Source of the DNA: Polytrichum commune
Lineage: Eukaryota; Streptophyta; Polytrichopsida; Polytrichales; Polytrichaceae
NCBI GenBank assembly: GCA_950295325.1
Contig: OX485804.1
Location: forward strand, 55,044,429 to 55,108,428
Length of the DNA: 64,000 bases
Direction: 5' to 3'
Shown here piece by piece: positions 12,358 to 22,330 of this stretch; positions within the stretch are counted from its first letter, which is position 1; each line of letters starts with the position of its first letter. Made by a program: the position numbers and the translations under genes. The notes beneath the pieces are model-generated. The model had not been told where the DNA came from. It saw only the letters and a program-made list of their open reading frames with translations, and made no database searches.

Positions 12358-13780
12358 GTAGGAAATCTAGTTTCAAGGATGATTTACCTCCAATCTCTTT
12401 GAACCTAGCTTTGAGTATACCAAAAGCTCTTTCGATGCACATGCGGGTTGATGAATGCTTGCGGTTGAACCACACCTCCTCATTTGTAAGAGCCATGCCC
12501 ATGGGCCCCGTCTTGAATGGTGTTATGCACCAACTCAAGAGTGGGTACCCACGGTCCGCCACTATGTAGGGCGGAAATGGCAGAGCCGCGGGCCATGTCA
12601 TTGGGTCATCATGGAAGCCTCCCATAACTCCCTCATCCACCTTTCTGTAGAGCTCTGTGGATTTGAAATGTGCGCTGTCATGCAATGAGCCTGGCGGGCC
12701 AGTGTTCATTGATGTGAAATAGCATTTCGTGTCCACAACACCTTGGAGCAATATAGAGAAGGATTTATTTTGATTGCGGTGGTCCGCCGCGAGGATGCTG
12801 TTGGGTGGTGCCGAGATGTATACGTGCGTGCCATCTACAGCACCGATACAATTGGGTAGAGATTGTTTAGATTGGAAGGCAGTTGTGACAGTTGCCAATC
12901 GACGTCCAGTCGGCCAGGCTATTAGGTGCCCGAATTTGTTGCTTATGGCGGAGCAAACTTGCCGCAAGATACCATGCACTGTGGATTTTCCGAGTGCCGC
13001 CTTGTCGGCAACCAAGGGTATTGACACACCGTGCATGAGTTTGAACAATGTCACAACAACTTTCTTCTCCACACCAATGGGTGCTCTCCAATGTGTGTGT
13101 TGTCCCTGTAAGAATGGTCGAAGATCTTGCACAAGCCTGTCAAACGTCCTCCTCCGCATTCTCAAAATGTCGTAGAACATGTCGGGGGTGTAGATGTTGA
13201 ACAAGTACTCCTCGAACCAGCATGTAGACCTTGGTTTCACATACCACTTTGCATCCAAATCGTCAATGTGCCAAGCAACAAGGTCAAGTATGTGCTTTTC
13301 GTGCGGGTGCTCCAGTGTTTCCTCGTCGGATTCAAACCTTAAAAATGCGTTGTTTGTTGGGCCAATCCCATCGCCCTGAACTCTATGCTTTGATTTTTTC
13401 CTGTGTAAGAGCTGGGATCTAGTTGCCTCCACTGAAGCATTGTACATTTGCACCATAACCACCGACATGTCAATGATTGCCATAAGAATGGGAATGACAG
13501 AGGCAACACCAGTTGTGGTGATTGACCTCCGTTGCGGTGTAAGGTGTAGGGGTATGTTGGTTGGATCGCCGCGTGGAGAGCCGGGCGGGCTGCATGGAAT
13601 TGCCGGTGCTAGGGGAGGCGGAGAGCATGCAGCGGAAATGTGTGCACCCGACAGGAGGGGATACGCGGGCGGAAGTTGTGCAGCAGGGACGCCTCGAGCA
13701 GAAGCTGGCGGATCCAGAGCCTGGGAGCGCAGGGAAGGAAGTCCGGGGCACGAGCCGGAATGATTCTCGTCCTCCTCCAT
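12077..13780 (-). CDS. PIF/Harbinger DDE transposase (HARBI1/DDE_4 type)
   Basis: This is the nuclease that cuts and joins the element ends. The frame encodes 567 residues from the ATG at 13780 with no internal stop. After a Pro/Ser-rich N terminus there is a helix-turn-helix-like region at about 205-280 (RRRTFDRLV through GKSTVHGIL). The nuclease core follows: GAVDGTH (Asp316), the GSLHDSAHF motif near 364-372, VADRGYP (Asp409) and CIERAFGILKARF (Glu450). All three acidic catalytic residues are present. The C terminus ends in a helical charged segment. The frame extends upstream to 13969, but the start at 13780 follows a plausible acceptor (GGTTCCAG) and the preceding residues look non-coding. 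It is convergent with, and overlaps the end of, the SANT-like ORF. Confidence 0.9.
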   Translation of the reverse strand: MEEDENHSGSCPGLPSLRSQALDPPASARGVPAAQLPPAYPLLSGAHISAACSPPPLAPAIPCSPPGSPRGDPTNIPLHLTPQRRSITTTGVASVIPILMAIIDMSVVMVQMYNASVEATRSQLLHRKKSKHRVQGDGIGPTNNAFLRFESDEETLEHPHEKHILDLVAWHIDDLDAKWYVKPRSTCWFEEYLFNIYTPDMFYDILRMRRRTFDRLVQDLRPFLQGQHTHWRAPIGVEKKVVVTLFKLMHGVSIPLVADKAALGKSTVHGILRQVCSAISNKFGHLIAWPTGRRLATVTTAFQSKQSLPNCIGAVDGTHVYISAPPNSILAADHRNQNKSFSILLQGVVDTKCYFTSMNTGPPGSLHDSAHFKSTELYRKVDEGVMGGFHDDPMTWPAALPFPPYIVADRGYPLLSWCITPFKTGPMGMALTNEEVWFNRKHSSTRMCIERAFGILKARFKEIGGKSSLKLDFLPTVVHACCVLHNILLASKDRTLDQILADCHLPPMDAHDLLRRDEDDIFHPPRPMGLVSEERALLEGKMAREDLLDYLVRTQNSEYIARHPRRM

Positions 13781-16102
13781 TTCGGCTGGAACCTTCAAGC
13801 ACACGAAATGGGGAAAAAAAATTACTGTCAATGTTTTCTGTAGCACCCAGCTAGTTTTTTGTGCAGTTTGCTTTGTAATCTGCAATCTGTGGGGAATGCT
13901 CGCCATGGTTATGGCGAAGTTTTCGCTTTCAGGGTGGCACGACTGTGGGCCACAGCTTCTGATGTGCAATTACAGAACAATGCAAAGTGCAAGACAACTT
14001 GGCTGTCATTTTGAGCCGGCAGAGAATACAAAGTTTTTGAGTCATGCACAAATGCGAGTCCTTCTGCTGATCTGCATGCACATATGCATATTTATGTTTC
14101 CTGGATGTTGCATGTGTATAGATGGTAGAAATTGGGAATGTGAAACGGTTATTGGGTTGGGATGAATGGGCTTCTGTGTGAATGCGATGTTCTCCATCTA
14201 TTCTGCTTGTATGCTCAAAGGATTGTGCATGTGCCGCATATCCCAAAAACATGAAAGCAAGGGGGCCGAAATGCGGGGCTGGAATTCCCTGCCCCGTATG
14301 CAGGGAAGTTCTGAAGCAATCCCAGACACACATCAAGGGTAAAATGAAAGACTCTGAAAAGCAACAGCTGGCTTCTACAGTCCAGTACATGCAGAGAACA
14401 TGATGGATGAGGCTTGCGGGGACTGTTGCGTGCACAGATGCAAACCAATGCCCGAACTCAAACCTACACATTTCCTAGGGGCATGCGCACATGCCTTTGA
14501 AAGGGAGACTGTGAATTTCGAGGAACAGACAACCCTATCGATGCATGACAGGCACCCGAAAGCAAGTTTGAAATGGCACAATAAATCCAGGACGCAGGTG
14601 GGACATGCATGTGGGGGCCAATGCCGATCACACCCACCGACTATCCCGAAGAGGGCCGCACGCAGCTGGGGACGCGGGTGAACGACAGGTTCAGTGTGCA
14701 TCAATGATCACAGGCAACATTGTGGTGGGAAGTTTACAGCCACGAAATGCCGATTGGAAGTGGGCATTGAGGGCACGAGGGGGGAGGAATCCAAGTCAAG
14801 AGATATTCACAGAAAAATTGAATGCAAACACCATCACGGGGACGGCGCACAAACAAGATTGTGCACCAAAGGGGGTCCAATAAACTATGAAGCAAGATTT
14901 TAATTCCAGGGAAAGTTGCAGCCACAAGACCGAAAACAGGCAAACTGCTGCGACGAATGGCAGCATGTGCATCCATGCAGCTGTTTTTTCTGGAAAAAAA
15001 TCTACATTTACGTGCACCTGTGCATGAAGACCCCGAAATGCGAGGTCCACTGCGGCAAGCCTGCCTCTAATGGCGTCGAAGGGGTTCACATGAGCATCGG
15101 AAATCGGGCGCTGCGGGAGATTTTCCAGCCCAACATCATCATCACGCAGCATCAGCAACAGAGATCGGCCTAGGACGTGCGTCTCCAAGGCAGCCTCGGA
15201 GTCGAAGCGGAGCATGAGTGCCCGCAGATTGCTGCAGTCCTCTTGTAACTCCCATTTGCAAAACATTTCCACAAGGGGGAGGAGTCCCACGCATGTGGCG
15301 CGGAGGGCATGGTGCGAGGGAGTACTGGACGCACGATGTCGCCTCCACACAAGCTGGCCTGTACCAGTAGATTCATGAGGGGGACCTCGACCTCTCGATC
15401 ACAGCATGGAAGCAAAAAACGCAGCAACAAAAGATACCACATTCAAAGCAAACAAAATCCAGGAGGGGGGACGCACACGCACCCAATTTGGACAACCGAA
15501 ACTCGGCCTCGTGCGGCAGAGAATGGGAATAAAAAGCGTAGCAGAACAATTTATATCCATGCCAGTAATCCCACGCCCTGCATACACATTGCGAAACGTC
15601 CAAAACACACAGGGCATAACAGAACATGTCGGTCAATTACTTTAAACGCGGATAACAACACCCACAACAAAACCCTGCCCAAGCAAACGAAACACAACAT
15701 GTATCGCACAAAATCCACAGCTGCTCCATTGTGAAGGCAAGCAACCACACAAAAAGAACAATGAGTTTGTCACCCGAAATTTAGGCCCCGCAGCTCGCTA
15801 TCAATCGTGTTGTCTTCTTCCATCTCCAGCAACTGGTGTTCGGATTTTGTGAGACAGTTGCAGGAACCCCGAAGAGCGGACAACCCTCGCAGTCGGCGAT
15901 GCCCCACAGCCCTCGGAACGTTGGAACCCAACAGAAAGTAGTGGATGAAAAACGCCATATCCGGCACAGAGCCGACCTGTGTGGCCCCCGGCACAGCACT
16001 GCCACACCGGCCCTGCTACCCACTCTTACCCGGTTTGGGGGTTCCGTGTAGGCCCTCCTCCCAGCCGGTCCCGCTCCAACACCCCCTGGTGCGGCCGGGC
16101 CC
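13781..16102 (-). promoter_or_regulatory. right leader of the Harbinger element, with a possible extra coding block
   Basis: These 2.3 kb between the transposase start and the right terminal repeat must hold its promoter and 5'UTR. Two minus-strand frames read more protein-like than their neighbours. One is 14796-15350, whose middle (about 15000-15290) is rich in Leu, Asp and Arg and contains LLLMLRDDDVGL and DAIRGRLAAVDL. The other is 15770-15994. I recognise neither. They could be leader exons, a captured host fragment or chance open frames in GC-rich DNA. Confidence 0.3.
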
Positions 16103-16132
16103 TTAGCCTGCTTGTATTGAACCGGGCTTGTT

Positions 16133-16320
16133 GAGTTTCGGTCCATTTGATGCCAAATGGAAACACACTACAATAAAATATTCAATTTAGTGTGGCATTC
16201 AAGTTGGTGTGCCATGTCCATTAGAGTGGTCTGTGATGCTTGTCATGCAGCACCAAGTGACATGTGACACCTACTCTGGTTTTCACCTAGCGATTGTAAG
16301 ACAATTAGTGTGGGTTTAAT
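16133..16320. repeat. MITE-like repeat, short family, copy 1
   Basis: Shares about 80 bp of near-identical sequence with 17493-17575: a palindromic lead (CCATTTGATGCCAAATGG) followed by ACACTACAATAAA and a TTTAGTGTGGCATTCAA motif. It ends near a CAATTAGTGTGG motif. The TTTAGTGT ends link it loosely to the other MITE families in the window. It begins just outside the Harbinger element. Confidence 0.5.
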
Positions 16321-16324
16321 GAAA

Positions 16325-16443
16325 GGGTGGCTCAAACCCAAGGCATTTACCCAGATCCCATAGGTATTCCAAGGTTTTGCCGCCTAAGGCAGGAATAGTA
16401 CTCAGATGGGTGACAATCCTAGGACTTGATTTTCAGTGCAGCC
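16325..16443 (+). repeat. 5S-rRNA-like sequence (pseudogene or 5S-derived SINE head)
   Basis: About 119 bp follow the order of plant 5S rRNA. It opens GGGTGGCTCAAACCC. Then come CCAGATCCCATA (5S has GGATCCCATC), a weakened A-box region, GGAATAGTACTCAGATGGGT (5S has GAGTAGTACTAGGATGGGT), GACAATCCTAGGA (5S has GACCTCCTGGGA) and a closing GTGCAGCC. The C-box region is best conserved. Substitutions in paired stems argue against a working gene. The next ~150 bp, which continue without an obvious T-run terminator, could be the body of a 5S-derived SINE. Confidence 0.6.
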
Positions 16444-17234
16444 TACCACCTATGATCCACCCAATCGTAGTGGAGGTATCTAGGTGATCCGAATAATTTC
16501 AGGTATCCAGGTGGGAGTCTAGGGGCTTGCCCTTAGGGGGATAAGTGCCAGCTGGCTTAGGCACACCAATTTTAGGTGTTCACCTTCAAAAGAAGGCAGT
16601 TGTTGTTAAAGACACTTTAATTCTCGTAATGCATGTGTCGGGATTACATATAGACTTAGACCAACACGAAAATGAAGTAACACCATAATTCACATCGGTG
16701 GTAATATCATAGCATGCTTTGATGAATTGGAGTAAGCATTTAGGGTTGGGGCACCTCTTTGGAAGTCATGAATCTTATCTTGTAATTGATGTAAGGAAGT
16801 CGAAATGCTTCTTAAAATCAAAAAATTAACACACAAAGATCATTTGAGAACCAAAGCAATCTTACAACTCAAAAGATTAACAGTAACCCCAATGTGAAGA
16901 AAACAATTCGTAATTATACTTTTGCTGCACTTCTTGCTTTGAGATATATAATTGTACATATTTCAATGTGTTTCATATTACTCTAGGTTTGTATCCCTTA
17001 CATCCTAATATGATTGAATGTCTTTTGAAACCACCAAACTTTTTCACAATAGATGTCCTTTTGCATGCTGCCCTATGGTGCATAATCTCATGCCTTTTCA
17101 AGCTTTGAAATTTATGATAACATGAATTTTTACATATTTATGAGCTTCGTGTGGGTATTTATTGATTGATTGAATTAGGTTGTATTAGAATCTATGTTCT
17201 CACACAAAACATATTCCTTTTCTTACATTTAGGA

Positions 17235-17273
17235 AATAATAATAACAATTATTATTATTATTATTATTATTAT
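17235..17273. repeat. ATT/AAT microsatellite
   Basis: An AAT run switches to an uninterrupted ATT run of about ten units. Simple sequence repeat only. Confidence 0.85.
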
Positions 17274-17492
17274 GTGCACACGTGACAAGTCCTCAATGCA
17301 ACATAAAGAACATGCAACCTAAATCAACATCATTAAATAATTTTGGTTTTCATGAAAATATTTAATAAGGCAACAAAGGACTATACATTTCATATGTGTT
17401 ACAAGGTGTATTGTGATCTCTATCGAAGTGCTCAAAAATTGATTAGTGTAAGAGATTCCTTTTGGGCACCCCAATTGTAAATGCCTCCATTT

Positions 17493-17636
17493 GAGTTTCG
17501 GACCGTTTGATGCCAAATGGAAACACACTACACTAAACATCCGATTTAGCGTGGCATTCAAATCGGTGTCCCATGTCATTTAGAGTGTTGTTCGTGACAA
17601 GTGTGGCCACAATAATTCAAATGTTTAGTGTAGTAA
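17493..17636. repeat. MITE-like repeat, short family, copy 2
   Basis: Second copy of the sequence at 16133-16320, same orientation, sharing the palindromic lead and the TTTAGCGTGGCATTCAA segment. After the lead it is bounded by ACACTACACTAAACAT (from 17526) and ATGTTTAGTGTAGT (to 17633), which are inverted repeats of each other. The minimal unit is therefore about 108 bp. Confidence 0.55.
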
Positions 17637-18414
17637 AGAACATAAACTCAAACAACACAGTTCCAAACAACATGCTTGTAGAATTAGCATGATCTTATGA
17701 GGGATCTAGATCGGCATCTTGATTCAACAAAACAGTTCTTGGAATTGTGTTGTTTGAGACCATGTTTTCTTATTTGTGTTTGATCTACTAGTGACCACCA
17801 ATGTCAACAATTTTGCACTTGAGCTACAAGTTTGAATGTTTGCACCAATGTTGGACCAAGATATTGGTGGATGCATGGTGTTTATACAACATTGTTCGCA
17901 AAATCAAATTGCAACATAACACCACTCACATATTGATACTTGGTGGGTATCAAAGATAGATTATTTGTGCACAAGAGTCATTATTTGGGTCAATTATATC
18001 CTTCATCCTAATATTGTATTTATATCAAAATAATCTTACCTAGGTGGGAAGGTTATCGGATAGTGTATGGACCCCAATGGTATCAAATTAAAGCAAATAT
18101 ATAGACTACGATCTATGACAACCATGTCAAGTGGTTTAGTAAAAACCCATTCCATGTAAAGTTATGGTCAATTCGTCCCAACTTAATCCCAATGCACTAA
18201 TTCATATTTTATGCTATTAAAACAAACCACGGTCAACCTTATTGGGGAGAGGGGGGGGTGTCTTGACTATAAGGAGTCCCAAATAATTCACCTTTAACTT
18301 ACATGGTTGCCACAAAACATTAACCCAAAAATGTCTTTCATTTTTTGATAAATTCGTCCATAATACACCCATATGATCTAAAATACTAGGGGATACCGGT
18401 CTTACACTAGTTTG

Positions 18415-18657
18415 CACCAGTGCTCGGGAAGTTTTTGGGCATATATAGTCAATCAAGATCCGAGTGATTCTAAATCCAACCGGTTACATGTTAACATCTT
18501 CCGGTTTTGCTTCATTCATTTGAGGTATATTCCTCTATAGATTCCTCCAAAACGATGGGTAATTCTCCTGAAGTCTCGAACTTGAACCGGTTATTTCTCA
18601 AACTCAACCGGTGCATCTGTGACGAACCGCCGGTTCTCCCCGAGCCCTGGTTTGCAC
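18415..18657. repeat. dispersed 243-bp repeat 'CCGGTTA', copy A
   Basis: One of three copies in the same orientation (others at 55637-55835 and 62609-62851). Shared landmarks in order are TTTTTGGGC, TCCAACCGGTTACATG, CTTCCGGTTTT, AGATTCCTC, GAACCGGTTATTTCTCAA and a CTCCCC end. The ends are weakly inverted (CACCAGTGCTCGGG against CCCCGAGCCCTGG), so it may be a non-autonomous DNA element. No target duplication is clear. Confidence 0.6.
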
Positions 18658-19215
18658 CAATGATCCAGATCCTCCACGTGGGCAGCCGAGGCTTCCCAGA
18701 TGAAAGTCAAGGTTATCAAATGCATGCTTTGATTATTAAGTTACACAAGCGAACTTGCTTTACAAGGAAGGCGTGGCCGGCTGACATGATCCATGCTCAA
18801 GATCCACCAAACTTACTGCCCTAATTTGGAAGCATAAATGCACCAGCGCCTGTACGTTACACCTAAGGTTGCATCTAACTTAGCCATTCTAGCTGCACCT
18901 GGCAATTACTTCTTACAACTCAATGAACAGGCCGGGAGAATCAACAGATACAGTAATTAGGGCCGGTTTACAGTGTCCGAAAAGTTTTTGAAGTTATTGA
19001 GGTTAATTGCCTACCTCTTTAAAAGGGCATAGGCTATTTCCCTCATGGTATAGGTTGCATCCTACAATATCAAATTTTTGTAAGTTGAAAACTTTTTGAG
19101 TTTTTAAGTTACCCGCCAATTGCCTTCAAAACTAATTTTTAGTAGGTTAAAATCCTTCATATCTTTTAATGTTGTAGGCTTTAAATTCAAAATTTGAGTA
19201 CTAAGTGGTATCCTT

Positions 19216-19284
19216 GGCAGGAATTGGACCTGGCTAAGCCCTTCACCACATTTGAAGGCCAAGGATTAACCAACTCCAGCAAAA
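19216..19284 (-). other. tRNA-like sequence (SINE head or tRNA relic)
   Basis: On the minus strand there is GAGTTGGTTAATCCTTGG (A-box/D-arm-like), then CCTTCAAATGTGGTGAAGG, which can fold as an anticodon-type hairpin, then AGGTCCAATTCCT (B-box-like). No paired acceptor stem is evident, so it is not a functional tRNA gene. Confidence 0.3.
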
Positions 19285-19290
19285 ACCTCG

Positions 19291-19429
19291 CACACACACA
19301 CACACACACACACAGAGTTGCTTGATCTGCGACACTTGAATTTCAACGCTGCTTGCGCGAGAGATTGAGAGAGTTGCTTGATCTGCGAGACTGCGACACT
19401 TGAATTTCAACACAACGAGCGAGCGAGAG
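19291..19429. repeat. (CA)12 microsatellite followed by a tandem duplication
   Basis: An uninterrupted CA run (19291-19314) is followed by two copies of a unit of about 57 bp beginning GAGTTGCTTGATCTGCGA and containing ACACTTGAATTTCAAC. The second copy ends in a GAGCGAGCGAGAGAG-type run. Confidence 0.75.
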
Positions 19430-19789
19430 AGAGAGATGCTTCACACAGAGAGAGGAGCTGATGAGAGAGGAGTTGTGATGAATGGTATTTGTAAAGATTG
19501 GCGGGAAGGGAGTTAGGGCTATTATTGATATCTGTCTATGTGCCACCCAAGAGCCCCGAGTATTAGCCTAAAGATATGTACTTAGGTCAACTAATTTCCC
19601 AATTTGAAGAAGGATGAATGGCTAAAATCCTCTCTTTTAAAAACTTTGTAGGCAAAATTTCCTACATGTTTTTTATCACATAGGTTGATATCCTATGTTT
19701 TTAAATTGTTCATAGGCTCTTTGTCCTACACTTTCAAAATTTTATAGGCTAAGTCACAAATTTTGTAGGTTGCATTTACACTAGCCTTA

Positions 19790-20377
19790 GGCTCTTGGCG
19801 GACTATGGTTTACACCATGGACCATGAAGTCGGATCATGGAAGATGGCCTTTGTCAATGGTCCGACTTCATAAAAAATTAGTTTTGAGAGCCATGGGCCC
19901 CTCACTAGGTGTAAACTGAATGTGGACCAAGAGGAAAGACCTTGGATGTTACCATTTTACTATTTTATGTTCCGTTTAACATTTTACTGTTTTTAGTTAT
20001 TTTAACGTTTTCCTACTTTTTTAGATTTGGATGTTACACTAGTTTTTTTTGAATTATAACATTTTTGTGATGAAGGGTAGCCGCCATATCACGCACAACC
20101 CCCAAAATAATTCATTAAAATAATATTTTTCTACCATGGGCCCTTGCCTTTTCCTACCGGACCACCTCTCTTGCCTCTCTCAACGCAAAACCCGTTGGAC
20201 CATGTTATTGCATTTATTAGGCTTTAAAATTTATATTTTGGGGACCTCGACCTTCATGGTTCCTCTGCCATTTTTTCTCTAGTGTAAACCGAAGTTGTCC
20301 CGGGACGACTTCAGTAGCCAATCAACGCTCTTAGATCGCCATGGGACAACTTCATGGTCCATAGTGTAAACCAGCCC
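19790..20377. mobile_element. Tourist-like MITE with TTA duplications
   Basis: A 588-bp unit with inverted ends: GGTTTACACCATGGACCATG on the left, about 12 bp in from the edge, and the reverse complement of the right end GGTTTACACTATGGACCATG. TTA lies outside both ends (19787-19789 and 20378-20380). A partial inverted copy at 55839-56098 shares over 200 bp of interior, including CCCGGGAC, GACCTCGACCTTCATGG and GGGCCCTTGCC motifs. No coding capacity. Confidence 0.6.
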
Positions 20378-20380
20378 TTA

Positions 20381-21014
20381 ATCCACAAAATACGTTTAAG
20401 TACGCATCCCGGTTAAGTGCGCAATTTTTTTGACAAAAATCAGGGTTTACACTTTATTGTTTGATCATGTCATGTAGAGTCATTTGCCACGAATGCATGA
20501 CTTTTTAACGCTTGACATTCAATGTTTGTTTGTTAACGTTTCGCTAAAACAACTCAAACAATCGTTGCAATTCATCGTACATATGTCCAGCTTCAGTTTG
20601 AACATCAGAGCAGAGCCATTGGTCGTGGATGTTGAGGACAGTGATGTGTAGAGCTTCAAAGCCTTTGAAGTCGGTAGCGGGGGGAAAACTGAACTAAATG
20701 TAGAGTCATTGGATGGAATGAATGCAACAATTTCATTTTGAGATCCAATATGTCAAGGGAAATAAAATGCGGCGGCAGATTTTTTGTCACGCAAATCATT
20801 TGTAAATGCGGTATCCTTAGTCGAAGATGCTACACTTGATAACATCAACCCATTTTATGGGTATGATGTTTTTTTCTCTATTCTTTTTGAGGGTTTGTTA
20901 AAAGGATCTAGGACACAAAAGGAAATTGATATTTTCCAACTTATGTCCTAGATGTGGGAATTTTATGTCATAACTCTAAAATTTGTGTGCTAGACATAGG
21001 TGATCATAAAAAAA
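20381..21014. other. non-coding stretch
   Basis: No gene or bounded repeat recognised. The last part may belong to the retrotransposon remnant that follows. Confidence 0.4.
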
Positions 21015-22330
21015 AAACATCCTTCATGATTGTCACGATATTCCTATCTCATGTCATATGAGATTTTTAAAAACGTATGGAGTAGTGAGAAAAACATTAT
21101 TTTTGGCTTGGGTTGAAAAAGGATGTGAGAAATTATGTCGAGAGATGTTTGTTGTGTCAAACAAACAACTTGGAACAAGTGAAACATCTAAGGCTACTAC
21201 AACCATCAGCGGTTCCTAATAGGAAATGAGAATATACTTCCATGGATTTCATTGTGGATCTTCATAGGACCCAAAAAGGCTTTTATAGCATTTTTGTGGT
21301 TGTTGGCAGGCTGACCAAGGTGGCTTGATTCATACCCATAATGAAAACCATGATAGCTTCGAGAGTTGCTGAGTTGTTTGTTGAAGAGATATTTGTGACT
21401 TATAAGTTACCGCAAGAGATAATTTGTGACAGTGATAGAACATTGGAATATTGTGATAGATATGATGAGTGAATTTTGGAAATCTTTGTTCAAATTGTAT
21501 GGTACCAAATCAATATTAGTTTTGCATATCATCTACAAGTGGATGGACATATTGAGAGAACTAATAGGAGTCTTGAATATATGCTCATAATGCATGTTGG
21601 GATAAGTGCTTGTATTTGATAGAATGTGATTATCACCAACATGATCATAGTAACGTCAGGATGAATCCATTGTATGTTTTGTATATTCAATAATGACAAA
21701 CATGTATATATCCAACAACTCCTAACTCCAAAATTGAGAGTTTGAATCAAATGATTCAAGAAATTCATGATGTCTTGAAATGTGCTTAGCAATGTATCCA
21801 AGGAGCACAAGAGAGATCCAAGTTCTATGTTGATCAAAAAGGAGTTATAGATAATTTGAGGTCGGCCAAAAGGTGTTTTTGAAAATAACACCTAAACGCT
21901 TAGGGTTAAAACTTGGACAATTCAAAAAAAAATGTCTCATAGATTTGTGGTCCAATTCATATTCTTGAGAGAATGGGTCAAGTGGCATATGCATCAAACT
22001 TGCCTTAGGATTGGAAATTTATAATGCTTTCCATGTAAGTTTGTTAAAGATATGTGTCCGTTCACAATCATGTACTTCCAAATTTACCTCAAGTAGCTCT
22101 TGAGGGTGAGATGTTGGCTTAACCTAAAATAATCTTGAAGGTGGATTTCCAACACCTCATGAATGAATCATTCATGAGATTTCTTATTCATTGGAAAGAT
22201 TATCCTAAGGATAAGACATCCTAGGAGTTAGAAAATGAGTTTGGAGAAACTTACCCAAATTTTGTCATTATGGCCAATGACTTAATTGGAGAGGGGAGGA
22301 TTACAATGGACTAGCTGGGAAATGAATTTT
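21015..22330 (+). pseudogene. Ty3/gypsy chromovirus pol remnant: integrase and chromodomain
   Basis: Read across three frames this is the 3' part of a chromovirus polyprotein. A zinc-binding lead ends with ERCLLCQ near 21145-21165. The integrase core follows: SMDFIVDLH near 21235 with the first Asp, VVVGRLTKVA then a stop where relatives have His, LPQEIICDSDR near 21410 with the second Asp, and HLQVDGHIERTNRSLEYML near 21530-21580 where relatives have HPQTDGQTERxN. A weak chromodomain follows near 22170-22265 (FLIHWKDYPKD, then EFGETYPNF). Several in-frame stops and frameshifts make it inactive. No matching LTR pair could be recognised, and gag, protease and reverse transcriptase are absent. 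Confidence 0.8.

Larger units (their letters stand above)
9170..16102. mobile_element. PIF/Harbinger DNA transposon, apparently intact, GC-rich
   Basis: A 6.93-kb block, visibly much richer in G+C than its surroundings. The left end starts with a G run followed by CCGCACCCGGGGGT. The reverse complement of the right end reads GGGCCCGGCCGCACC followed by a G run. Both arms then carry CGGGACCGG, so they form imperfect terminal inverted repeats of about 40 bp. The trinucleotide TTA lies just outside both ends (9167-9169 and 16103-16105), which is the TWA duplication of PIF/Harbinger. Inside are the two expected proteins, SANT-like (+) and DDE transposase (-), transcribed toward each other. Both reading frames are open, so the copy may be young. 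At nearly 7 kb it is long for this superfamily because of long leaders on both sides. Confidence 0.9.
18960..19786. repeat. possible Tourist-like unit abutting the next MITE
   Basis: Starts TTA then GGGCCGGTTTACAG at 18957, and ends with a reverse GGCTAGTGTAAATG next to TTA at 19787-19789. The left end also pairs well with the far end of the neighbouring unit (GGGCTGGTTTACAC, reverse of 20377), so 18960-20377 may be one 1.4-kb element. The interior repeats short motifs around CCTAC, TAGGCT and GGTTGCAT. Confidence 0.35.

Noticed and set aside
13781-13969. N-terminal extension of the Harbinger transposase
   Set aside because: The residues look like translated leader or intron, and a likely acceptor lies directly before the ATG at 13780.
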